Source: BPGX01 sp035405785
Lineage (GTDB): Bacteria; Bacteroidota; Bacteroidia; B-17B0; Aurantibacillaceae
Assembly: GCA_035405785.1 (NCBI GenBank)
Contig: DAONJS010000001.1
Location: 310,001 to 374,000 of the forward strand
DNA length: 64,000 bases
Reading direction: 5' to 3'
Shown here: piece after piece, positions 1-8,900 of the stretch
Layout: every line of letters starts with the position of its first letter
Position numbering within the stretch: position 1 is the stretch's first letter
The notes under the pieces: generated by a model
What the model was told of the DNA's origin: nothing
The model's input: the letters and a program-made list of their open reading frames with translations, nothing else
Database searches by the model: none
Translations under genes and position numbers: made by a program

Positions 1-406
1 AATGAACTGGTATAATGGCTTTGGTATTTGATTTAATAGCACTTTCAATTAAATCTGGATTGATGTTGTAGGTTTTTTCATCTGGCTCAACGGGAATAAT
101 TTCTGCACCCACATAAGATACAGCAAGCCATGTGGCAATGTATGTATTACTTGGAACTATTACAGAATCACCCTTGCCGATATTAAGAGTTTTAAGAGCA
201 ATAATGATAGCATCTAATCCATTCCCAACACCTGCACAATATTTCACATTTGAATATTGAGCATATTCTTTTTCAAACTTTTCTACATTTTTTCCGAGAA
301 TATACCAGTAACTATCATAAACATCTTCAAATGCTTTTTTAATCTCACTTTTGATAGTGGAATGCATTTTTTCAAAAGATAAAAACGGAATATTTTTTTG
401 ATTCAT
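1..406 (-). CDS. DegT/DnrJ/EryC1/StrS-family sugar aminotransferase, partial
   Basis: N-terminal 135 residues of a PLP-dependent nucleotide-sugar aminotransferase; the rest lies beyond the left edge of the window. The ATG lies at 404-406 on the minus strand and the protein opens MNQKNIPFLSFEKMH. The stretch CAGVGNGLDAIIIALK followed by VPSNTYIATWLAVSYVG is typical of this family and resembles FdtB/QdtB-type enzymes that aminate dTDP-3-keto-6-deoxyhexoses. The catalytic lysine is outside the window, so substrate and completeness cannot be judged. It is the last visible gene of a minus-strand run with a glycosyltransferase, a GNAT/FemAB-like transferase and an ABC exporter, which points to synthesis of a modified surface sugar. 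Family assignment is firm; the FdtB-like substrate is inference. Confidence 0.85.
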   Translation of the reverse strand, partial: MNQKNIPFLSFEKMHSTIKSEIKKAFEDVYDSYWYILGKNVEKFEKEYAQYSNVKYCAGVGNGLDAIIIALKTLNIGKGDSVIVPSNTYIATWLAVSYVGAEIIPVEPDEKTYNINPDLIESAIKSNTKAIIPVH

Positions 407-444
407 ATTTAAATTTTTTATCAAATCAATTTTATCTTAAATAT

Positions 445-1383
445 CTATTTTTTTATATCTAAAATTTTGTCAATAATAAAATTAGGTCTCTTTCTTGCCG
501 CATCTAATGTTCGGTATAGATATTCACCAATAATGCCTAATGAAATCATAATAAATGATGAAGTAAATAATACCACTATCATTAATGATGACCAACCTTG
601 TAATGGAATTTTTGATGTGAGTTTAGAATAAATAATCATTCCCGCATAAATAAGTGCAAGAATTCCTAATAAAATACCTGCAATACTGATAAGCCGCAGT
701 GGTAAATAAGTAAAGGACACAAAACTATCAATAAATGATTTTATTTTTTTTGATAATGTCCAGCCAGATTTGCCAATTTCTCTTTTTCGCCGTGTATAAG
801 GAATACTTACATATTCGTAGCCCATCCAGATAAACAAGTATGGTAAGTAAAAATTTTTTTCATCCATACTAATCAGCACTTCTCTTAATTGTTTATCAAA
901 AAGCCACAAATCAAATCCACCTTTTGGAGCATTGTGTAGTACATATTTTCTGATAAGATTATGATAAGTATTTGAAAATAATTTTGTCATAAAAGAATCT
1001 TCTCTGTTTGCTTTTTGTGCTAATACTAATTTATATCCTTTAAGCCAATGCTGATACAATTGTGGAATAAGTTCAGGCGGATCTTGCAAATCTGCCGCAA
1101 GAATCACACAACAATCTCCTGTTGAATGTGTAATACCGCAATAAGAAGCATTGTTTGCTCCAAAGTTTCTTGCTAATTTAATTACTTTAACTTTTTCAGG
1201 ATGTTGTTCATAAACTTTTACTAATGCATTATAGGTACCATCTTTACTTCCATCATCTACAAATATATATTCAAATTCTACATCGGCTGGAAAATTCTTT
1301 TCGTTTTCCAATAATTTTGGAAATGTAATGGGTATGTTATGCTCATTAAAATAACACGGAACGATGATACTGATTTTAGGCAT
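445..1383 (-). CDS. GT2 family glycosyltransferase with two C-terminal membrane helices
   Basis: A 312-residue GT-A fold glycosyltransferase of the GtrB/ArnC/DPM1 type, which moves a sugar from a nucleotide donor to a polyprenyl phosphate on the inner face of the cytoplasmic membrane. Visible features are the N-terminal SIIVPCYFNE strand, VDDGSKDGT at residues 42-50, and the family motif ADLQDPPE near residue 100. Two hydrophobic helices near residues 232-252 and 266-288 match the usual anchor of this group. The start lies 1 bp from the stop of the upstream GNAT-like gene, so translation is probably coupled. The cluster suggests a role in surface polysaccharide or glycan modification; the sugar cannot be predicted. 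Confidence 0.88.
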   Translation of the reverse strand: MPKISIIVPCYFNEHNIPITFPKLLENEKNFPADVEFEYIFVDDGSKDGTYNALVKVYEQHPEKVKVIKLARNFGANNASYCGITHSTGDCCVILAADLQDPPELIPQLYQHWLKGYKLVLAQKANREDSFMTKLFSNTYHNLIRKYVLHNAPKGGFDLWLFDKQLREVLISMDEKNFYLPYLFIWMGYEYVSIPYTRRKREIGKSGWTLSKKIKSFIDSFVSFTYLPLRLISIAGILLGILALIYAGMIIYSKLTSKIPLQGWSSLMIVVLFTSSFIMISLGIIGEYLYRTLDAARKRPNFIIDKILDIKK

Positions 1384-1384
1384 A

Positions 1385-2356
1385 TCAAATAAATTTTTCT
1401 AATTTATGAATGTTTTTAGTTTCAAACAAATAATGAAAGTGTGCATATATTCTTGCATCAAATCCTTCTTTATATTCGCTTACACCTATATTCAAATCTC
1501 TTCCATCATTGTTTGATGTGCCCATACTAAAAAATTTTTTGCTGTCTTTAAAATTTAAAATCACTTTAAAAAATAATAAATCAATAGCACCGCTACTTCT
1601 GCCTTCATCAACAGATGAAATATACTGACAATGAATAGTATTTTGAAAATTGAATAATGTAATTCCCGCTACAATTTTTGAATTTAAATAAGCATTGGCT
1701 TGCAAAATATTTTCAGGAAATCTTTGATGAAGTAATAAAATTTCTTCTAATGAATGAACAGGTTTGGCTTTGTATCTTTCATATAAGTTTGGTTCTAATA
1801 CTTCTTTCCAAAATGCTTCAAAATTATTATCAATTTGAATTTTAATATCTTCATTTTTTTCTGCCTTGTTAATACTTCTTTTTCTTCTTTCTTGTAGTTG
1901 AATAGGTTTATCTAAATGTGTTACAAAAGAAGTATCTACTCTTTTAAGTTGTGCATCAATGATGTTGAAAATAAAATGTTCAGCATCGCATATTTCAAGT
2001 GCAATGTAATTTGGCACGGGTTTGTAAATTATCTCTTGAATACCTTGTTGTTGATAGTATTTCATTATGTAATAAAAGTAGCGAATAATTTCCTGAATGT
2101 GTTTTCTTTCTTTCATTACAATCCCACCATAAGTTAATCCTTGATGTGAATATATTTTGTTATCTTTGATATTTGCTGGAAATACTGCAACTAATTTATT
2201 TTTGTCATTAAATAAAAGAACAGATGCATCTTTGAATCTGTCTGAATGGTATTCCATAAAATTTCTGTTGAATAAAAAATTACCATTTTCAGCAGAAAGC
2301 ACAAATTGATTCCATTCATTAAAAAATTCTGGTTGATATGGTATAACCTGCATCAT
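1385..2356 (-). CDS. FemAB/GNAT-like acyl- or aminoacyltransferase
   Basis: A 323-residue protein of the GNAT-superfamily type often annotated in Bacteroidota as FemAB-like or Acetyltransf_6. Supporting features are the N-terminal FLFNRNFMEYHSDRF region, a basic RRKRSINKAEKN segment in the middle, and a C-terminal GAIDLLFFKVILNF region followed by FFSMGTSNNDGRDLN, which resembles the ligand-binding half of such proteins. Two ATG codons occur in tandem, and the first overlaps the stop of the upstream ABC exporter gene by 4 bp. Within this operon it may acylate a sugar or lipid-linked intermediate. That role is inferred from context; the sequence alone supports only the fold family. Confidence 0.7.
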   Translation of the reverse strand: MMQVIPYQPEFFNEWNQFVLSAENGNFLFNRNFMEYHSDRFKDASVLLFNDKNKLVAVFPANIKDNKIYSHQGLTYGGIVMKERKHIQEIIRYFYYIMKYYQQQGIQEIIYKPVPNYIALEICDAEHFIFNIIDAQLKRVDTSFVTHLDKPIQLQERRKRSINKAEKNEDIKIQIDNNFEAFWKEVLEPNLYERYKAKPVHSLEEILLLHQRFPENILQANAYLNSKIVAGITLFNFQNTIHCQYISSVDEGRSSGAIDLLFFKVILNFKDSKKFFSMGTSNNDGRDLNIGVSEYKEGFDARIYAHFHYLFETKNIHKLEKFI

Positions 2357-4182
2357 TGAAAGTTTTGTGATTCAACTAGTTTGTAATAATACGATTTGTT
2401 ATTCAATAATTCTGAGTGAGTGCCTTGTTCAACAAGTTCGCCTTTGTTTAATACATAAATAATATCGGAATTCATTATGGTTGATAAGCGATGTGCAATG
2501 ATTATTATTGTTTTATTTGATTTGAGATTATGAATTGTTTCCTGAATAATTTTTTCATTTTCTGTATCTAATGATGAAGTGGCTTCATCTAAAATTAATA
2601 TAGGTGTATTTTTCAATATCGCTCTTGCAATGCTTATTCTTTGTCTTTGACCACCGCTCAAATTTGTTCCTCTGTCTCCTACAATAGTTTCAAATCCTTC
2701 GGGTAATTGCATAATAAATTCATAAGCATTAGCCATATTTGATGCATTCACTATTTCTTCATTTGTATATTGATTTCCGAATGTAATATTATTTTTTACA
2801 GTATCATTCATTAAAAAACTATCCTGTGAAACTAAACTCATTAGTTTTCTCAAAGAATTAATTTTTATTTTTTGCAACGGCACATTATCAATTAAAATTT
2901 CTCCATCGTCTGGCTCATAAAATCTTTGTAGCATATCTGTAAGTGTAGTTTTTCCACTTCCACTTTTTCCTACCAGTGCAATTACTTTTCCTTTTGGAAT
3001 AATTAAATTGATGTTTTTCAAAATAAATCCTTTGTCGCCTTTAATGTAAGAAAAAGATACATTTTTGAATTCTATTTGTTTTTCAAAATTATTTTTTTCA
3101 ATAGCATCTGAATGTTCTACAATTTTATTTTCTTCATTGAGAATTTTATTGATTCTTTCTTCTGAAACTAAACCTTTTTGAATAGTATTATATGCTTGAG
3201 AAATTTGTTTGATAGGTGGAATAATTTGTGAAGCAATACCAAAATAACCAATAAATGCAGACGCAGAGAGTTCATTGTGAAAAACTAATTTTGAACCTAA
3301 ATATAAAATAAACATCAATATACCTAAAACCACTACTTCTGTAGCAGGAGATGCTAAATCATTTTTTCTATACACTTTTACATTTTCTGAAAATAATTTC
3401 TGATTTATTTCTTCAAATCTTTTTCCAATAAAATTTTCTATTCCAAATGCTTTAATTACTTTAATACCACTTAAACTTTCTTCTATCAACGCAAATAAAT
3501 GAGCAAGTGTTTGTTTACTTCTTTCTGCACTTTTCCGTAAACTTTTGCTAATCATTACTATTCCTAATGCCGCTACTGGTATAAGTAAAAAAATATAAAG
3601 CGTTAAATACGGGCTAATTACTATCATTGAAATAATTGAAACAATAATACTAATGGGCTCTCTAAAAATTAATTCCAAAGTTTGCATAATACTCCATTCA
3701 ATTTCTAAAACATCGGTAGTCATTCGGCTCATTATATCACCTTTTTTTTCTTTGCTATAAAAAGAAAGAGGCAATTCTAAAAGTTTTTTCATCATTTTAT
3801 TTCGTAAATCACGAACAACTCCATTTCTGATTGGAGATATAAAAAACATAGCCATATATCTGAAAAAATTCTTGAAAAATGTTAGTATGAAAACCAAAAT
3901 GCAAATACCTATCAATACCTGCTCTTTTCCATACATCACAATATATTCTGAAAGTTTGTATTGTATAAAATGTTTAATTTGATCACTATTAAAAGATAAT
4001 TCAGGTTTGGTACGAAGGATATTTTCAAAAAAACTTCTGGGCTGAAATAATACATCTAAAAAAGGAATAACAAGTGTTATAGAAACTACTGAAAATAAAG
4101 AGAAAAACACATTACACACAATGTTTAATATAGCATAATGCCAATAACCTTTTAAATACTTAATTGCTGCAAATAATTTCAT
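2353..4182 (-). CDS. MsbA-type ABC exporter (fused membrane and ATPase domains)
   Basis: About 609 residues: an N-terminal six-helix ABC exporter domain (residues 1 to about 320), then a nucleotide-binding domain with Walker A GKSGSGKTT, Q-loop SLVSQDSF, signature LSGGQRQR, Walker B ILILDEATSSLD and H-loop IIIAHRLST. Such half-transporters dimerise to flip lipids, lipid-linked glycans or drugs. The frame is open upstream to 4299, but I chose the ATG at 4180-4182. The longer version would overlap the divergent mazG gene, and a TATATTTG promoter element sits just before the chosen start. As first gene of the polysaccharide operon, a lipid or oligosaccharide flippase role is likely but not proven. 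Confidence 0.9.
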   Translation of the reverse strand: MKLFAAIKYLKGYWHYAILNIVCNVFFSLFSVVSITLVIPFLDVLFQPRSFFENILRTKPELSFNSDQIKHFIQYKLSEYIVMYGKEQVLIGICILVFILTFFKNFFRYMAMFFISPIRNGVVRDLRNKMMKKLLELPLSFYSKEKKGDIMSRMTTDVLEIEWSIMQTLELIFREPISIIVSIISMIVISPYLTLYIFLLIPVAALGIVMISKSLRKSAERSKQTLAHLFALIEESLSGIKVIKAFGIENFIGKRFEEINQKLFSENVKVYRKNDLASPATEVVVLGILMFILYLGSKLVFHNELSASAFIGYFGIASQIIPPIKQISQAYNTIQKGLVSEERINKILNEENKIVEHSDAIEKNNFEKQIEFKNVSFSYIKGDKGFILKNINLIIPKGKVIALVGKSGSGKTTLTDMLQRFYEPDDGEILIDNVPLQKIKINSLRKLMSLVSQDSFLMNDTVKNNITFGNQYTNEEIVNASNMANAYEFIMQLPEGFETIVGDRGTNLSGGQRQRISIARAILKNTPILILDEATSSLDTENEKIIQETIHNLKSNKTIIIIAHRLSTIMNSDIIYVLNKGELVEQGTHSELLNNKSYYYKLVESQNFQ

Positions 4183-4188
4183 ATTGGG

Positions 4189-4196
4189 CAAATATA
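4189..4196 (-). promoter_or_regulatory. Bacteroidota -7 promoter element (TATATTTG) of the ABC exporter operon
   Basis: On the minus strand TATATTTG is followed by GCCC and lies 6 bp before the chosen ATG. This matches TAnnTTTG and implies a very short leader. Confidence 0.6.
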
Positions 4197-4254
4197 ACGA
4201 TTTGCTATTTTGCTCATCTATAAATAATTTCAGAAATTGGGCACAAAAAAAATA

Positions 4255-5043
4255 ATGCAAACACCTTTTGATAAAGATGCTTTTCAAAGAATAATTCAAA
4301 TAATGGATGAATTAAGAGAGCAGTGCCCTTGGGATAAGAAGCAAAATTGGGAAAGTTTGAGAACTTTAACTATTGAAGAAGTATATGAACTTTCTGATGC
4401 TATTATTCAAAAAAATTATGATGAAATAAAAAAAGAATTAGGTGATGTTTTTTTACATATTTTGTTTTATTCAAGATTAGCCGCAGAAGAAGGTAAATTT
4501 GACATCAATGATGTAGTGAAATCTTTAGCAGAAAAACTTATTTTCAGACATCCGCATATTTATGGAAATACACAGGTAAAAGATGCTGAAGAAGTAAAAC
4601 AAAATTGGGAAAAGATTAAACAAACAGAAAAGAAAAATGAAACTAAAAAGGGCGTTTTATCGGGTGTTCCTTCATCATTGCCATCTATTATTAAGGCATA
4701 CAGAATGCAGGAAAAAGCCGCCGCTGTTGGATTTGATTGGAATAATATAAATGATGTTGTAAAAAAAGCACAGGAAGAGTGGAATGAATTTTTAGATGAA
4801 ATCAATCAAAATCAATCAGTAGAAAAAATAGAAGAAGAATTTGGTGATGTTTTGTTTTCTTTGATAAATCTTGCAAGGTTTTTGAAAATAAATCCTGATA
4901 ATGCATTAGAAAAAACAAATCAAAAGTTTTTAAACAGATTTAATTATATTGAAAAGAAGTTGATGGAAAATGGTAAAACATTTTCAGAAGTGAGTTTGGA
5001 AGAAATGGAAGAATACTGGCAGGAAGCTAAATTGAAACTATAA
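4255..5043 (+). CDS. mazG: Nucleoside triphosphate pyrophosphohydrolase MazG
   Basis: 262 residues, matching the usual length of the two-domain bacterial MazG, which hydrolyses (d)NTPs to monophosphates plus pyrophosphate. The hallmark ELREQCPWDKKQ lies near residue 20. The first metal-binding ELGDVFLHILFYSRLA and second EEFGDVLFSLINLA repeats give the EExxD-type ligands of both MazG domains. The open frame begins at a TTG at 4237, but the ATG at 4255 is preferred because the protein then starts MQTPFDKDAFQRI, as in homologues. It is divergent from the ABC exporter and 12 bp upstream of a PAP2 phosphatase gene. Confidence 0.95.
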   Translation: MQTPFDKDAFQRIIQIMDELREQCPWDKKQNWESLRTLTIEEVYELSDAIIQKNYDEIKKELGDVFLHILFYSRLAAEEGKFDINDVVKSLAEKLIFRHPHIYGNTQVKDAEEVKQNWEKIKQTEKKNETKKGVLSGVPSSLPSIIKAYRMQEKAAAVGFDWNNINDVVKKAQEEWNEFLDEINQNQSVEKIEEEFGDVLFSLINLARFLKINPDNALEKTNQKFLNRFNYIEKKLMENGKTFSEVSLEEMEEYWQEAKLKL

Positions 5044-5055
5044 AACATTATTAAA

Positions 5056-5736
5056 ATGTATCGCTCAATAATTCAAATACTCAAAAGCAATTTGTATTTT
5101 TTTATTCCATTGATTATTTTTTATTGTTTTGGCATTTTCAGAATGCTATTTTATTCAAAAGTTGATACACATTTGTTTTTTAATCAATGGGTAGGAAATA
5201 AATTTTTTGATGAATTTTTTAAATACGCAACATTTTTAGGAGATGGATGGTTTGTAATAGCGGTAGGTATTTTATGGTTATTCAAAAACATCAGACAAGG
5301 AGTTATGATTTTAATTTCTTATTCATTGGCAGGAGGTTTTGTATCTATATTGAAAAATTTTGTGTTTGATGAATATCGTCCCAGTTTTGCTTTTAATTTT
5401 TTCTTCAAAGACAAAATAGTAAAATATGTAGATGGGGTTGAATTATTAGCATTAAATAGTTTTCCAAGCGGACACAGTACAGCTGCATTTGCTTTGTTTT
5501 CTTCATTAGCATTGTTTGAAAAAAATCATTGGATAAAATTTATATATGCATTGATGGCTATTATTGTGGCGTTTAGTAGAGTTTATTTATCGCAGCATTG
5601 GTTGAATGATATTTTAGTGGGTTCATTGATAGGGTTATTAGTAAGTTTTGTAGTATATTCTTTTTTTGAAAAATACCAATTTTTAATCCGTAAAGATAAA
5701 GGTTTAATGGGGAAAAATTTTTTTAGTAGTAGATAG
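5056..5736 (+). CDS. PAP2 superfamily membrane phosphatase
   Basis: 226 residues with about five to six hydrophobic segments and the three PAP2 phosphatase blocks: a K-x7-RP block (KNFVFDEYRP, one residue longer than the textbook K-x6-RP), PSGHS at residues 137-141, and SRVYLSQHWLND, which gives the SR-x5-H-x3-D motif with its catalytic histidine. Such enzymes act on lipid phosphates such as undecaprenyl pyrophosphate or phosphatidylglycerol phosphate at the periplasmic face. The gene follows mazG by 12 bp on the same strand and is probably cotranscribed. The exact substrate is unknown. Confidence 0.9.
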   Translation: MYRSIIQILKSNLYFFIPLIIFYCFGIFRMLFYSKVDTHLFFNQWVGNKFFDEFFKYATFLGDGWFVIAVGILWLFKNIRQGVMILISYSLAGGFVSILKNFVFDEYRPSFAFNFFFKDKIVKYVDGVELLALNSFPSGHSTAAFALFSSLALFEKNHWIKFIYALMAIIVAFSRVYLSQHWLNDILVGSLIGLLVSFVVYSFFEKYQFLIRKDKGLMGKNFFSSR

Positions 5737-5874
5737 ATTTTTCTCCTCTAAATTTTCTATTCAAATTAACTCTAAAACATAAATTTTATACTTGTTAAAA
5801 TTGTTAAAATGTATTTTCGTTGTGTGAATGGTATCTTTTATTGAGTGAATGGTAGGTTTTATTTATTTAAAAAA

Positions 5875-5906
5875 TTGACTTTTGTATTTTAATTTCTTTA
5901 AATTTG
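5875..5906 (+). promoter_or_regulatory. Bacteroidota-type promoter of the giant T9SS gene
   Basis: TTG at 5875-5877, then 21 bases, then TAAATTTG at 5899-5906. This matches the TTG / TAnnTTTG promoter of Bacteroidota and lies 18 bp upstream of the ATG. Confidence 0.65.
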
Positions 5907-5924
5907 TAGCGAAAAATAAATATT

Positions 5925-8900
5925 ATGAGATTAATAAGTTCAACCTTAATCATTTTATTAACGAGCAGTTTATTATTTGCTCAACAGGTTCAAAAAAATG
6001 TCACTTCTAATTCTATCCCACTTGAAGAATTAGGGGTTACAAAAGAAAAACTATATCAGGAAGCAATATCCGCTGGTGCTAAAAATGAAAATGATATTGT
6101 ATATTATATTGAAAGAAGAATCTATGAGTTAGAAATGCAATACAAAATAAAGAATGGATTAATTGATTTAAAAACCATTCACGCTCAACAATATCAAAAA
6201 GGAAATTATGATCCTTACGCTACTGCAAAGGGTGGAAATGTTACCATTCAAAGTGCTTATTGTTCAAATGCAAGTTTTGAATTAGGTAATTTTAATAATT
6301 GGGGTGCAAGTACAGGAAGTAGTCAAACCTGTGGGCCTGCTGGTTCAAATTCACCAACTTATTCCAATATAGTTCCTGGGATTAACTCACCTCAAGGAAT
6401 GAATGCCGCATTAAATAGTACTAATTATCACACTTTATTAAATATACCTCCTACTAATCCAAATGGCCCTACTGGATATTTTCAGGGTGGTTATGATTCA
6501 ATGGCAACAAAACTTGTAGGAAGTAATCATATTTCAGAAATACCATTTAAATGTCCTTTTTTCACTGACCCGTATTCAGTTAGATTAAATGGCTATATGC
6601 AAGCAAATTACAGAGCATGTAGATTAACTTATACTTTTAACATCACACCCGGTAATAAAAATATTCAGTTTGCTTTTGCAGTTGTTCTTTATGATGGTGG
6701 ACATCAGTCTAATGAACAACCATATTTTCGTACCAGAGTGTTAGATCAGAATATGAACCCGCTTGGTGGTATTTGCGGTAATTATGATATTAATGCAACT
6801 CAAGCAACAACTGACACTTCATTTAAAGTATCCTCTAGAAGTAGTTGGTATCGTTATAGACCATGGCGTTTATATTCTGTAGATTTAACTTCTCCAATGT
6901 ATTCCACTGTAACAACTGTTTACCTGGAATTTACGGTTGGCGGATGTTGTTGGGGTGGACATGAAGCTTATGCTTATGTAGATGCAGAATGTTCTTCTGG
7001 TGGTGCTACTTCAAGTATGTGTGTAGGTACCAACACTGCTATATTAACTGCACCTCCCGGATTTGTGGCTTATCAATGGTATACACCATCTGGATCTCCT
7101 GTTCCACCATCACAAGGTGGTAATACTCAAACAATTACCATTGTTCCTGCAGTTTCAGGTCAAGTATATCAGGTTCAAATGGTTACAGGAAGTGGTTGTA
7201 CAGTTACTCTCAATGATACCATCAAAATATCCAATGTTCAGATAACTTCTATTGGCTCAAATCCAAGTTGTGTAAATGGATCAAGTGGATCTACGTGGGT
7301 AAATGTAACTGGAAGTAATTTGGGTTATAATTACCAATGGGTTAATAGTAGTGGTGCTACAGTAAGTAATACTAACACAGCAGTAAATTTGCCACCAGGT
7401 ATTTATACAGTCAATGTTTCTGCACCTTCTTGTGGGTTAGCAAGTGCTACAGTTCAAGTAGGCACAAAACCACCTACTTATTCACAACAAACAGTTTATT
7501 ATTGTAATGGTAACCCATTTGCTGTAATAAACGCTCCTCCTGGAGGAACCAATTATCAATGGTGGTGGAGTAACTTTTTACCGGCCGCTGCTTTTAATGG
7601 TCAATCTTCTGCTACAATTACACCACCCTCTAATGGAATGATTTTATACATGTCTTATATAACAGCACAAGGATGTAAAGATTCTATTAAATATACATTA
7701 CAATCTACATCACCATTAGGTAATATTCAAATGAGTAGTGTGGCATCTATTTGTGCTTCAAGTGGTAATGTCGGATATGCAACTGTCAATTTACAAACAC
7801 CTAATAGCGGACCATTTTCTTATTCTGTTACAGGAGCAAGTTATAACCACACGCTTACTTCTTACAGTAAAAAAGATAGCTTAACAGGTTTGGCTATTGG
7901 TAATTATACAGCTACCGTTTTTGATGGTTCTTGTTTCTACACTACTACATTTACAATATCACCTTATACATTTAGTTATACCCTTACACCAACTACAACT
8001 ACAATGTGTTATAGTGGAACTGTTAATCTCGCTGTAAATTTTGGAACAATGGCACCTACCTCTTGCGGACCAGCAACAGGTATGTGCACTAATCCAAATG
8101 TAATACAAGTAGGAAATGGAAGCAATCAAAATACACAATATACATGGCCAAGCGTGTATGGAAACTGGTATAGAAATGCCAGACATCAAATGTTATTCAC
8201 AGCAGCAGAATTATTAGCAGCTGGTGTTCAGCCTGGTAAATTAAGTTCAATTGCTTTTATGGTCTCTTCTATTCCTGCAGGATATATTGGAAATTTACCG
8301 GGATTTACCATTAAAATAAAATGTACATCTGCTACTCAATTGACATCATCATTTGATAATAGTGGATTTACAACTGTATGGGGACCTGCTAATTACTCTC
8401 CTGTTACAGGTTGGAATACTCATAATTTTACAACAAATTATGATTGGGATGGAGTTTCAAATATATTAGTGGATGTATGTTACAATATTGTTGGTTATAC
8501 AAGCAATCCAATCATGCCTTCAACAAATACAGGGGTAGTAAGATGTGTATATTATTACAGTGATTCTAACCCAGCATGCGGACAAGTTAGTGGTACAACA
8601 AGTACCAATCGTCCTAATGTGAAATTTGGTAATTGCGCAGGGGCTAATCCTTCTCAATTTACTTATAATTGGACACCTTCTACCTTCCTTTCTTCTACCA
8701 ATACTCAATCTACAACTTGTATACCTACAGTTACTGCCAGCACAACTATGATTTATACTGTAACAGTAAACCCTATTAATCAAATCAATTGTGCTCAATC
8801 TCAAACCGCAAGTGTTCAGGTGTTTGTTCCAAATACACCAACCATTTCAGCACCATCCAAAGTATGTGATAATTTTACTCCATTTCAAGTTACCGTTACA

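Noticed and set aside
4183..4299. N-terminal extension of the ABC exporter to 4299
   Set aside because: It would overlap the divergent mazG start, and it contains a promoter element just before a better ATG at 4182.
7959..8804. Minus-strand open frames inside the giant T9SS gene
   Set aside because: They are antisense to a long, clearly coding frame with conserved domains, are rich in Cys/Ser/Ile from reverse codons, and lack promoters or homology signals.
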